Below, one piece after another: positions 1 through 10,442 of a stretch of 64,000 bases of DNA; the first letter of the stretch is position 1; each line of letters starts with the position of its first letter. The notes beneath the pieces are model-generated. The model did no database searches, had not been told where the DNA came from, and worked only from the letters and a program-made list of their open reading frames with translations. Origin of the DNA: Trichomonas vaginalis G3 (taxonomy: Eukaryota > Parabasalia > Trichomonadida > Trichomonadidae); the NCBI RefSeq assembly GCF_026262505.1, contig NC_067205.1, positions 7,564,001 through 7,628,000 of the forward strand. Direction: 5' to 3'. A program made the translations under genes and the position numbers.

Positions 1-645
1 TCTCTACTTCTTTTATGTCCTTGCTCTGTTTGTGGTTGTTGTTGTGCAGGGTTTTGAACTGTTGGTTGTTGTGCTGGTTGTGGAGGTGGTTGTTGTGCAG
101 GGTTTTGAACTGTTGGTTGTGGAGGTGGTTGTTGTTGTTGTTGTTGTGTTGGTTTTGGTGCATGCCTGTGTCTGTGTCCATGTGACGATGTAAATGTGTT
201 AGGTAGTCCTGGTGCAGGTGCTTCTCTTGGAGGGTTTGGTGGTATATAAGTTCCACTAGCTAGTATATAAGTTCCACCAGCTGGTACATAAGTTCCACCA
301 GCTGGCACATATGTTCCATCTGCAGCGTAATGTCCTACCTGACTTTTCGTTTTTAAGAAAGCATTTACTAGGTCTGTTTTGGTCTGTTGTAACTCTTTTT
401 CTTGACTTTTCACAACAGTTGCTCTAACGGCGTCATAGGCACTTTGAACTGCCTGTCTCGTTGCTGCATCTGTTATTTTCGTCATATTTTGTGCTACTTC
501 TTTTAACTCTTTGTCGAAACCTTCAGACTTCAGTTTCTTTCCAGATGAGAAATCGTTCACTTGTTTCACCTTACTATGAAGAGCTTCGAAGGCGTTCTTA
601 AAGTCAGCATTCGTTAAAGCTTCATTTGAACTGTCTTCATCCGCT
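1..645 (-). pseudogene. Pro/Gln-rich segment with GTYVPAG repeats (Maverick accessory protein part)
   Basis: Read on the minus strand, this stretch gives a helical region, then three to four copies of a G-T-Y-V-P-A-G-like heptad/octad (about 240-315). A histidine/arginine patch (GHRHRHAP) and a proline-glutamine tail made of QNPAQQ-type repeats (about 30-150) follow. Such tails are common in low-complexity structural or scaffold proteins. No enzyme motif is visible. It lies downstream of the coiled-coil segment on the same strand, and the two probably belong to the same relic element. Its left end runs out of the window. Function is unknown. Confidence 0.4.
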
Positions 646-839
646 TGTATTTTGTCCTTATTGACCCTATAAGCTGGGCTGCTTTAGCGTTGGCTTGGGC
701 ATCTAACCAGTCATTGTTAGCTTTTATATATTCGCGCTTTTCATTGCCTTTTGCATGGCTGCGTCGTTATTTTTACTTTCTTGTGCTAAGTTTTCATACT
801 GTACGGTTTGGTTTTGCAACTGTAAAAGTTTTTCTGCCT

Positions 840-1457
840 TTACATTTGCTTCAACTCCTTTTTATACTCATCGCTATCCATATATGTCTTCAGGGCTTTT
901 TGTTTTATCTCTTCATCTTTCAGTACTTTATATCGAGTAGTATGGTTTTTCAAATTTATGACATCTTGTTCCATTTTTGCTACTTCTGCTGCTTTTTCTG
1001 ACACTTTTTTCGCATATTGTCCTGTACTTAGTTCTTTCAGTTGTTCTTCTTTCTTCTTTTTCTCTACGTTTAACTCATTGAGTTTCTTTGTGTGTCTGTC
1101 ATATTCTAGTTTCTTTTCGTTTTCACCTATTTGCTTCTGTATGTCTATGTTTGACTTTTTGACATCTGCTATTTGATTTTTGAGTGAACTCAAATTCATT
1201 TGACTTTGAGGGTTATAGGCTGTTCCGTCTGCAGCTCCACCATAGCCTGCCATTTTCGCTAAAAGTGCCGCTCTTAAACCTCCACTCTGTGCACCAACAA
1301 CTCGGTTTAAAAGCATAGGATTGCTTGACATTTGTTGCAACATAGTGGGGTCATTCAGCATTTGTTGTTGCAACTGTTGTTGTGGTGTCAGTCTTACTAT
1401 TGGATGTTTCAATGCTCTCTTCCTCTTACGTATATTCTTACGTAGCTTACGTGGCAT
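840..1457 (-). CDS. Maverick-like coiled-coil protein (relic)
   Basis: An open frame of 205 codons begins MPRKLRKNIRKRKR, a strongly basic N-terminus. A glutamine-rich stretch (residues ~24-40) follows, then a Gly/Ala-rich patch with MAGYGGAADG, then a long Lys/Glu coiled coil (residues ~90-200). Basic N-termini followed by coiled coils are typical of virion core or scaffold proteins of this element class, but no specific family is recognised. The ATG lies close to the apparent right edge of the element. The sequence to its left on the same strand is related in composition, and the locus is counted as broken. Confidence 0.5.
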   Translation of the reverse strand: MPRKLRKNIRKRKRALKHPIVRLTPQQQLQQQMLNDPTMLQQMSSNPMLLNRVVGAQSGGLRAALLAKMAGYGGAADGTAYNPQSQMNLSSLKNQIADVKKSNIDIQKQIGENEKKLEYDRHTKKLNELNVEKKKKEEQLKELSTGQYAKKVSEKAAEVAKMEQDVINLKNHTTRYKVLKDEEIKQKALKTYMDSDEYKKELKQM

Positions 1458-2104
1458 TTTAAGTGAAGTTAAAAAGCGGTTTTATACTAAACATCTTCGG
1501 GGCTAGAGGGCACGAAGTGCCTGGAAGCCCCAATACCTTTTTTTTTTTTAAACAATAATACTTTGTCTGGAGAATTAAATTTGTGCTATCCAATTGTCAA
1601 TTCTTTGAATTTTTTATAAAATGCACGATATTCCGACATTAGCCTCTTTAAATATAAACTACATGCATCACAATATTAGTATGTAATGGCATTAAAGCGA
1701 ATTTCCTAATTTCTTCTCAATTTAATTCCTAGAAAAACTTAGGAATTAATGATTGGAAATAGGTCAAAAAATTCCTAATATAAAATTCATACTTATAATA
1801 AAATCAAAATTCGAAAATATCTATTTTTCAAAACATGCATCCAGAAGCAAAAAAAAATAGGAAAAAATCATGTTCTTATAAAACTCGCTGATTTTGCAAT
1901 TTTTATGTGATTTGAAGTGATAGAATATATTATCATCTTATTAAAACATATACTTCATTGTTACATTCACAAAATATTAATCAGAACACTAGGAAAAGTG
2001 GATTTTCGAAAAAAGACGATAACGATTATTTGCAAATCGCCTCTCAATTTTGAGAGACTTTCAATTTTTACAGTGGACCCTTACATGGCAGAAATAAAAA
2101 TTAA

Positions 2105-4374
2105 GGATACCCTTACATTGCGTAGTTAGAAAGAGAATATGATATTGTCATGATTGCTAAAGTTTTAGGCTCCAGAAATGAATATACATCAAACTGAAAC
2201 AATTGATAAATTGAATGAACTTTTGAGAGGTTCTCAAATAAAAAAAATTATCTAATTTTTTACAATATTACTATTATTTTATCCACATATGTATATATAG
2301 TAATTTGAGAAAACTTTTAGGAAAAAATAAGTTTAATAAAAATCTGAATTTTACTTGTTGTGGGATTGTTATTAATTGACACTCCAGACGTATTACTAAT
2401 AGTTATGCGTATGCAATTAAAGTATTTCTGATGGACAAAATGTGAGATTTATATCAGATAATTCATTTCTACTATTAAGTTATTCATTTATGAGTTTGCA
2501 CTTATTCGCACTAAATAAATAACTATTAAAAATTGTTTTAATTAATTGACACCATATAATAGAGTGAATTTTGTTTGATCAAACAACAATAGATGATAGA
2601 TATAAAGCCAAGAAACTTGCTATTAATATGCTCTACTTGCTATTTCAATGTAAGTATGATATTTTCTAAATGTTTCGTTCAGATAACTTAGATATATTAG
2701 TCAAAATTTGAAATTTTAATAGCACATATATTAAAAATAATTATTATTCATAAAAGATTAATGAAATAGTAAAAAAAATCAATCAAATTATAAAAATACA
2801 ACATTTAGAAGAATTCTTATTATCCTTCAAAAAGTCAGTATTTCTGCTGTAATTTTCTACAACATTGTAGTTATTGCACTTTGTCTATGGATTTGTATAT
2901 ATGTTATATATAAATTATATATCTAAACTGCCCATAAGTGCAATTTTTATATAAATTGTTTATTTCTTTAACAATTTCATATGAAATATGCTTTTTTAAG
3001 CGTATCAAAGCTGTGTTCTTAATGTGCATGGATATATCAAGAAAAATGTCGAAAAAATGTGAATTCACAAATTCACTGAATTTTCACCGTTTTTTGAATT
3101 TTGCTACAGCACTAATATTAAATAATACTAAAATCTTCTGTCTTTGTAAAAGAATAAATTCTGACAAAAAGTGCTCGTTTAAATTTAATGATCATCTGTA
3201 TGACTAAGTGGTAAAAAGTGTTTATGACCAAAAAAGGGTTACATGCTTAGTCTATTTTTCTGACAGGATACTCTAGATTTACATGATCTCTATTTCATAT
3301 CTCCGTTTTTAGATTCTTCGACAGATTTTATGATAGAAAACCAAGATTAACAAATTTCCGGCATGTTAATGAAGAAATCTGCAGCTACCCTCAATATTAT
3401 TTCAATAATCAGTATCGTTTCTCTTACAATTTATTTTTTTCTCAATAATTTAACAAGAAATAACAATACACACTTGGTTTTACGTATAAAAGCTAAGTGT
3501 CGAACTTAATCAACTTTACTTACTTAGCAAATGAATATTTTTGTGGTTGCGAGTTCTGAATGCTGAAGTTTTAGATTTCTCTATAAATGATATCATTGCA
3601 CTTACAATGTTGTTCCAGCCTATCGCATAAATCATAGAAAATCCAAAAAAAAAATAATATAAAGAAAATTCATGTCATGAAGTTCAAAAAATACCGTGTA
3701 ACATTAAAATTTGTTATGCATAATACATTTTAGCTATTATTGATTTTTTTTAATTTTCGAGAAATTGAATGGTGAGTCCGATAGAGAAATTTTTAAAAAC
3801 CCTAGTGCCTCATAGAAGTAATTTCCCTCGTCTCCCATACTTCCAAATGTATGCATATGACATAAACTTTTATGCATTACACAAGTGGCCAATAATATCT
3901 ATAGAGTAAAAAATTAGAAATTTAATTTTTTTATGATAGTTATATTTCAGATTTGCGAGCGTAACTTTTTTCTCCATGGCATACTTGTTTTAAGAGCAAA
4001 TGATCAAAATCGTCCTTCAATTATTGAAGGAGCTGATATCTTTTGAAAATTGAATTGAAAGGGTATTCAATTTTCAAATTTCCTCTCAATTTTGGAAACA
4101 TATCAACTCTATGAATTAACAATTATGTGCCTTCACAGTTTATCAGTCATATAAGGTGCTTATAAAGAAAAAAGTTACGCTCGCAAAATATGTTTTTATA
4201 TAGATTTCACATAAAATAATTATGTAATTTCTAAAAAGAATATTTTTGTTCTTGAATATTAAAGTGTATTGTAGTTTAAAAAGTTTTAAATATGTTGCTA
4301 AAATTTCAGGTTTATAGCTCATGTCTAGCATGACTTCTTCGTATGCGCAAAAAATCTGACACGTAAGGGTATCC
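2105..4374. mobile_element. Possible non-autonomous TTAA-type DNA element
   Basis: The sequence TTAA|GGATACCCTTAC at 2,101-2,116 is matched in inverted orientation by GTAAGGGTATCC|TTAA at 4,363-4,378. Perfect 12-bp terminal inverted repeats bounded by TTAA on both sides are the signature of piggyBac-type insertion. The 2.27-kb interior has no transposase-like frame, so it would be a non-autonomous or decayed copy. Similarity between the two ends stops after the short repeat. Chance pairing of a 12-bp repeat plus TTAA over 2 kb is unlikely but possible in AT-rich DNA. Confidence 0.4.
3952..4188. mobile_element. Small inverted-repeat element (MITE-like)
   Basis: About 22 bp reading TTTGCGAGCGTAACTTTTTT at 3,952 recurs in inverted orientation at about 4,165-4,186. 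The enclosed ~240 bp are non-coding. The GC-richer core GCGAGCGTAAC stands out in this AT-rich tract. I could not define a clear target-site duplication. It sits inside the larger TTAA-flanked element, so it is probably a later insertion. Confidence 0.5.
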
Positions 4375-5364
4375 TTAATTAATGAAATTTCATGATTCCT
4401 CTCATACTATATTCTTACAAATCTCTCAATAACACATGCTTCTGATACATGCATACGACTATTATTTAGATTTTCTCGCTATGCAAAACAATAATTGTTT
4501 TCATTGCCGGAAACATATATATTAAAGCTTTCAAATCAAAATAAATCAACTCCCGAATAAATAGCAGCTTGCAATTGACAGAAGTTGAGCGTTTTCTACT
4601 AGTTTATTTTTATAAACTCATCAATATAAAAAAGGAATCTATTTTAAATATATACTGTTAACATTTGCATTGCAAAAGAAATACTATTACCAATGAAATG
4701 AATTCTTATTCCAAAATTAATTTACATATTTATTATAAAAGCTATTACCTTAATTACAATTCTTGAATAGACAGTGAGAAGAAATTAATATATGATACGT
4801 TCATACAAGCGTTTGTTTTATATGAATTGATGAAAATTGTCAATATTAATGGTGTTAAATATATAATTATTACCTTTAATAATAATTCTCATATCACAGA
4901 AATTGGAATAACAATGCCACAATCTAGATTTTGCTGAAGAATATAGATTTCGAATATAAATTTTTCAATTTTTTTCGTAGACAAAAAAATAAGTCATTTT
5001 TATGCAGTATCAGTAATATGATCTCCATATCAAACTGACATAAGCAATAAATCATAATCTTTTGGAGTTCTGATTTCTCCAATGCTTTCAAATCAATTAT
5101 TTCGGCTACTTGGGAATAACACATTCGAAACACATTCTAATATATGAATAATCAATCCTAGTTAAATAATCCAAACGATCATAATTTTTGAGCAAAAAGT
5201 CTAAACTTTGAAATTATTATAAAATACATATGTATATCATTTTCTTTTTTCCAAAAAAATTTTAATTGAGAAGGATGTATTGAATCATTCAAAATTACCG
5301 GGGTTCAATTAATTTTTTTTTTATTTTCTGAATTCTACCGCGGCTGGTGTTTTAATATTCAATT

Positions 5365-7131
5365 ATGCTCTCTGTTGTTTCTTCCATCTTGATCTCCGCT
5401 ATTAGTGATGACGGTAATATCAGCGATATACTTGAAATAGACGGGGATGAACAGATAAACACGCAAAAGATATTTGACTCTTCAAATTTCAATGGAAAGA
5501 GAAATAATAGATGCTTCTTCCGATGTACAATCACGACAACTGATTGCACATTCAAGGACTGCTTTGCATTTGGCGTTGGCCTGACATTTGGATCTGGCGG
5601 AGCTTTATATTTATCTACAAGCAATTTGATATCTAAAAACACTAATTATATGTCTAATGCTGCCAATACCGGTGGATCGTTATCGATTGTTGCAGGCGAT
5701 GCAATCATTTCCAAAAATGAATTTATAAACAACGAAGCAATAGCAAACGGCGGTGCAGTTCAAATAACTGCATCAAAGCATGGCATTTACACAGAAATAG
5801 ATGAAGTTAATTATTCTTCTGCAGATTTGAAAACAATTAATCCAAGAATTTCAATATCTGAAGATACAATCTTCGAAAACAATACATGCAGATCTCTTGG
5901 TGGAGCTTTATACATCCAAGCAGCGAACATAATGATTGAAAATACAAAATTTAATTTAAATACAGCCAGGTTTTCTGGTGGAGCGATCTACATCACTAAC
6001 ACACAATCAAACATCATCGGCTGTAACTTCACATCAAACAAATGCCAACAGAGGTCAGAATTTGCTTTCAAGGAGAAATCATACTACAACCAACAAGTAT
6101 TTAACAGCGGATGAGCCATTTGTGTCAATTCAAATGATGGGGAATCAGGAATTCTCACAAAATCAAATAATTTTAACATGAACTTTATTAATTCTTCTTA
6201 CTTCTTTGCGGAGAAGGCAGGAAAGGACATCCACTTCAACGGCAACAGCAAGACAGAGTGGATCAGTAAAAATGAGTGCCATTTGAGTTACAATTTTTAT
6301 GAATTTCTTGTTACACACACAGAGCCACTTGAGTGCTACCCACAGTATCCATACATAAAGTACAGCGCACCAGTGCCAGAACAAATCACTCCAGTCTCCA
6401 TCAACTACCAGAAAATTGCTTATGACGACAAAACAGACTACACGAACAAAGTCACGCCAACAGCTGAGGAAGATCCATATCCAACACCAATTGTCACTCC
6501 TAAACCGATCTCTATAGACAATTTTGGTAAATTTGAGAAAATCTCTTTTCCTCCCTCGAGAACACCTGTTCGTACTGAAGTTTCATATGACCAACCAAAG
6601 ACATCTTATGTTTCCTACACTGTGTCCTTTATTTCCACAACTTTGATCACTAAAACTGTTACGAACTCTTTCACAATGACAACAAGACAAGAGGACATAG
6701 CAATTATCGTCTTCCACACAGAAGTTGAAGTGGAGACACTTTTGCCAATAAACACTGTCATTGAGACGAATATTGGCATTTTTGTGGATGAGACAGAGTC
6801 TAAACGCGCTCGCAAGTCCAACATTGGACTGATTTGCGGCATTGCAGCTGCAGCCTTCCTTTTGGTTGTCATTGGAATTGTTTTGGTTTTGATTTATTTG
6901 AAGAGGAAGAATGATGATGTTGACACTACTTCGTCTTCTTCTGGTCAGTTCATAGAATCTGGAGCAATCGAACTCCACCAAATTCAAAGCCAAACCTCGT
7001 GTACAGTGGATAACCCATTATTTACTACAACTATTGATGAGGATGATCCGTTTAAGATGGATTTCTCTTCTTCTGAAGAAGGTGGATATTTCATTCACAC
7101 AACAGGTACTGAAACTCAAACTTACGAATAA
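5365..7131 (+). pseudogene. Pmp-like GGA-repeat surface protein with one in-frame UGA
   Basis: One reading frame runs from ATG 5,365 to the stop at 7,131, about 588 codons, interrupted only by a TGA at 6,112-6,114. The frame stays open and sensible across it (FNSG-stop-AICVNSNDG). The N-terminus MLSVVSSILISAIS could be a short signal peptide. The ectodomain has repeated GGAL/GGAIY plus FxxN motifs (about residues 72, 127, 179, 210), as in chlamydial Pmp-like beta-helix proteins known in trichomonads. A Thr-rich stalk follows, then a membrane span (IGLICGIAAAAFLLVVIGIV, around residue 490) and a ~75-residue acidic cytoplasmic tail. An initiator-like TTCAATT lies just before the ATG. The TGA probably replaces a Trp codon and could be a true pseudogene mutation, a polymorphism or a sequencing error. 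Confidence 0.75.
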
Positions 7132-8346
7132 TCTATGTTTGTTCTTTAACTTGCTTTGTAAATTCCTTTTTAGTTCTTGTTTTAATTATTTTTATCATAT
7201 TTTTAATTCATTTCTTTCTGATTTTTTTTTTCATTTTGAATTGTTGAATATAAGAGAAAATAAGAGTCAGATTTATTATCCAATTAGTGGTAAATTTCGA
7301 CTAACAGGATTTATTTTCATATATTAGAAGTTTCAATTTTTGATTAATTTGAACATGTGTTTTCGAATAATAAATATGATATAATGCCTAACAATTAGAT
7401 CATAACAAGAATATTAAAACCATTTGAATATATAATATAATCAAGATGGAATGAACAATAAACAATAGGTAAAATAGACAATTATTACATTGATTCAATG
7501 GAAAATGGTTGTTATTTGCAATTACATATGTAATGGCCATATTTCTTATAAAACATTTGAGATAAATCAAATGTAAAGAAAAGATTCTTCGAAACCTTGA
7601 TTGTGCAAAATGTGCTTGCAAAGATGATACGATGAGATGAAGAAAAACAATAAGGGAGTATTATTGGATTGAAAAATTTAGATTTTAAGAAATACTGTTA
7701 AAATGAAGGAATCAGATTGGATGCGGAAAAGAATGATAAATATACGGTTCGATAATTTGTGGTAATTGAAATTAGATTGAGAGAAAAAATAATTACAATT
7801 TGGAACCCAAATAATTATTTGTTATGATATGATATAGTAGAATGCTTATAAAAATGCAAAATCTGACTTTAGTGACCAAAAGTCATTCAAATTTTGAAGG
7901 GATAAACAACAAGTTATGAAAATCTATGATAAATAATATTCTAGGTTATTGTAAAAGATAGCTAAGATAGTCTCGCATGGATTTTCAATAGCTTTGAAAA
8001 TCCATATTAATTTCTGCAAAATTCAATTTTAAACTGAATATCAATGATAGGTTAGTTTAAAATACAATTTTAACTTTTAACTTTATTAATCGCAGATTCT
8101 TTCAAAATTTTATTAAAAATACTTTTCTGGTATATTTAAGAGAAATCTATTAATTTACCTCACTTTACTGTAAAAGTTCAGTTATTTCTCAAATTTTGAT
8201 AATTTATTCAAATTATAATTTAAAAATAACGTTCTTCTTTATATGTTTAGTTATGACCACTTGATTGTCATATCTTTGTCAAAATTACAACAGATGACGG
8301 CAAATTTGTTAACTGCCTTTCACAAAAAAAATTTGTGACAAATTTA
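7132..8346. other. AT-rich intergenic region
   Basis: Between the Pmp-like gene and the small endosulfine-like gene. I see no coding frame with a recognisable composition, no tandem repeat and no inverted-repeat element. Confidence 0.6.
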
Positions 8347-8355
8347 TCATTATTT
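8347..8355 (+). promoter_or_regulatory. Initiator-like element TCATTATTT
   Basis: TCATTATTT lies 7-15 bases before the ATG at 8,362. It fits the trichomonad initiator consensus TCA(+1)Y(T/A)(T/A), which normally sits within about 20 bases of the start codon. Its presence supports both the existence of the short gene that follows and the choice of its ATG. Confidence 0.55.
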
Positions 8356-8361
8356 GATATC

Positions 8362-8586
8362 ATGTCTATGATCAATGACCGCCCATCTTTTGGCAAGCTT
8401 ACAGCAAACGAAATGGCCCGAAACAAGCGTGGCACTACTAAGTTCTTCGATTCCGCAGAGTGGGCTATGACTGGACAGCAACAGCAGCAAAATAATAGAA
8501 GGAATATTACCGTAGTCGATAACACGGTGTATTTCAACCAAAATTTCGTTCGCTGTACGAGTAATACTTCTCCAATTACTCATTAA
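8362..8586 (+). CDS. Small endosulfine/ARPP-19/Igo-like protein
   Basis: This 74-residue protein carries KFFDSAEWAMTGQQ at residues 27-40. It closely matches the diagnostic core of the endosulfine/ARPP-19/Igo family (K-x-F-D-S-G/A-D/E-Y/W). In that family the serine is phosphorylated by Greatwall/Rim15-type kinases, which makes the protein a PP2A-B55 inhibitor that controls mitotic entry or quiescence. Here the serine would be Ser31. The protein is shorter than animal members (~110-120 aa) but close to minimal ones. The upstream helix (KLTANEMARNKRG) corresponds to the basic segment before the core. A Gln run (QQQQQ) follows. The ATG is preferred over an upstream non-ATG start because an initiator-like TCATTATTT precedes it. 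Family call is by motif only. Confidence 0.6.
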   Translation: MSMINDRPSFGKLTANEMARNKRGTTKFFDSAEWAMTGQQQQQNNRRNITVVDNTVYFNQNFVRCTSNTSPITH

Positions 8587-10066
8587 ATAATCAATTCGAG
8601 AAGTAATGCGGGGTATATCCCTTATGCATTTTTCCAAAATTTTATTAAACTTACTATCCATTTTGTTATATTATTAAAAAATGCGTATATTGCTATATCT
8701 AACTCTCTATTTTATGTAATTTTATGGACATTGAAACTGAGGTTTAAATATTCAAAATTTGAATAAATCATATCAGTTTTTCAGAGCATTTCATTTTTTT
8801 AATGGATGAAATTATTAATTTTTGAACCAGCTGATATTATCTTCAATAACTATTATTTCTGAAATTACTTTTGTTAATATTATTTTTTTGAAAATTGATG
8901 TTTACAACCAATATCATAATTAACATAATAATATTCTAGATTTTTATTCAAATTTATTAGCCAAAATTTGTGAGATCGTGTACGGTTTGTCACAATTTTT
9001 TTGATTGAAGCCACAAGATTCTATACTATAACTTTGTTATGACTTTTCTAATAATATCTCTTACATATTGCCATTTTCAATTATTCAACATTTATTTTTC
9101 ATTTATTAATTTTTAAAAACGTACTTATCAAAACTCAATATTAATTATAAATTAATTTAATTTATTATCATCATACAAATCATCTTGTTTTTATTTATTT
9201 CTTACATTGTCAGGTTCTCGGAAAGCATCAATAAATTCTCAATGTCTCCTTTAAATTATTCAAGTATATTCCCAGTATATTCATATTCTACCGAATTTAT
9301 TCTTTCATATTTTACAATAATTCGCAACGGCGCGACGGTATTCTTGACATCTTTTCCCTTTCATTGCTAGAGATTCTTTGATTCATTAAGTTTAATAACA
9401 TTGCTATATTTTGTAAATTCTCCCATTATTATACTATGAAATTCTTTGTTCAATTGGATTATGCTCGTTCATGTTTTTTAATGTCACATTACTGTTTATG
9501 CCCTAGGTTAATAACTTTAACCTATTAAACATTTAACAATCATTTTTTTTTAATTTCTATAAAGTTTTCAATCACGAAAAAAATCGAATAATTGCATGAC
9601 ATTTATATGCCATAGATGAAATATTCATATTTATTTCTTTATAAAATGGGAAAAAAAATATTTCTTCATTAATTTCCCCGTGTATTATCATAATTTGCTC
9701 TCAAAATTTCATGTAATACGGATACATTATTAAATTATCACATTGTCTGAACATAATTATCTAGATTATACACAATAAATAATTGTATTTTTGCTTTTAT
9801 ATTATCCGATAATTTTTGATTTTTTCAGAGTGGAGCACGTTAGCATCTATTTTATTATCCCATCATTTCCAAAAAATCATTATGTAGAAGTTATCACCAC
9901 TTAATCCAACTTTTTTACTCTAACGCTCATCATCGACATCATATGAAAAAGCGTAGTGAAAAATCTCCAATAAAAGGATTAACATTTATTATAATGCTTT
10001 AAATAAGATTATCAATAAAATAATTATCCGATTGCGATCGTAATATCACATTGAAAAATTTGATAA
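8587..10066. other. AT-rich intergenic region
   Basis: About 1.5 kb with long A/T runs. Open frames here (for example 9,185-9,370) are short, start without an initiator and show no motif. Nothing else is supported. Confidence 0.6.
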
Positions 10067-10270
10067 ATGTCAAAATCAGATTTTATAATGTCTGACCAAA
10101 TCCAAAATCATGACCAAAAACAGTACGCAATTATCACATATTCAGATTCCGAAGATTCCAGTGAAGCTCAGGCATTAAGCCTCATGAATCATTACTACAT
10201 AAACGAAGCTTTCGAAGAAGCTGAGAGATACAGCTCTTCGGACGATGAATCTTATGAAATAATGACGTAA
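10067..10270 (+). CDS. Small acidic protein, unknown
   Basis: A 67-codon frame (or 60 from the second ATG at 10,088) encodes a strongly acidic, serine-rich peptide with SDSEDSSEA and SSSDDESYE clusters that look like casein-kinase-II targets. No signal peptide or membrane segment is present. The composition is unlike random AT-rich frames, which favours a real gene. No family is recognised and no clear initiator element lies upstream. It could also be the remnant of a longer acidic protein. Confidence 0.35.
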   Translation: MSKSDFIMSDQIQNHDQKQYAIITYSDSEDSSEAQALSLMNHYYINEAFEEAERYSSSDDESYEIMT

Positions 10271-10442
10271 GAGTTCTGTAACTTGCTTCCCATCATGTTT
10301 TGTGCTTTTTTCCCATTTCTTATAACCTTCAAATTACTTTGGGTTTCCAGAAGAAATTTTAACAAAATTCAGATACTTATTATACAATATTATTAGGATT
10401 TAATCGATCATACCTGAATTCAAAGTTGACATCATCTCCATT

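Larger units (their letters stand above)
1..1510 (-). mobile_element. Maverick/Polinton-like fragment, one side only
   Basis: The minus strand encodes a lysine-rich coiled-coil segment and, further left, a proline/glutamine-rich segment with GTYVPAG repeats. Both resemble accessory proteins of trichomonad Mavericks and differ in style from the host genes nearby. The element continues beyond the left window edge. The right limit is put near 1,510, where a GC-richer stem (GGGGCT...AGCCCC, about 1,495-1,535) gives way to plain AT-rich DNA. No terminal inverted repeat was recognised, so the boundary is approximate. It looks broken, with at least two breaks in the part seen. Assignment rests on protein style and is moderate. 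Confidence 0.5.
1511..5364. other. AT-rich intergenic region without a convincing gene
   Basis: About 3.85 kb of very AT-rich DNA. Short open frames (for example 2,938-3,207 +) have AT-driven amino-acid content and no recognisable motif, so they are not annotated as genes. The only structures I see are a pair of inverted repeats flanked by TTAA (2,105 and 4,374) and a smaller inverted-repeat element nested inside it (3,952-4,188), both listed separately. Confidence 0.6.

Noticed and set aside
2938-3207. 89-codon plus-strand frame in the intergenic region
   Set aside because: Composition is that expected for random AT-rich DNA (Phe, Lys, Ile, Asn), with no initiator and no motif.
5990-6003. 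ACTAACACACAA resembling the trichomonad intron branch/3' splice motif ACTAACACACAG
   Set aside because: It ends AA rather than AG, no 5' splice motif lies at a suitable distance, and the Pmp-like frame is open across it.
6583-6993. 136-codon minus-strand frame opposite the Pmp-like gene
   Set aside because: No motif, and it overlaps entirely with a recognisable gene on the plus strand.
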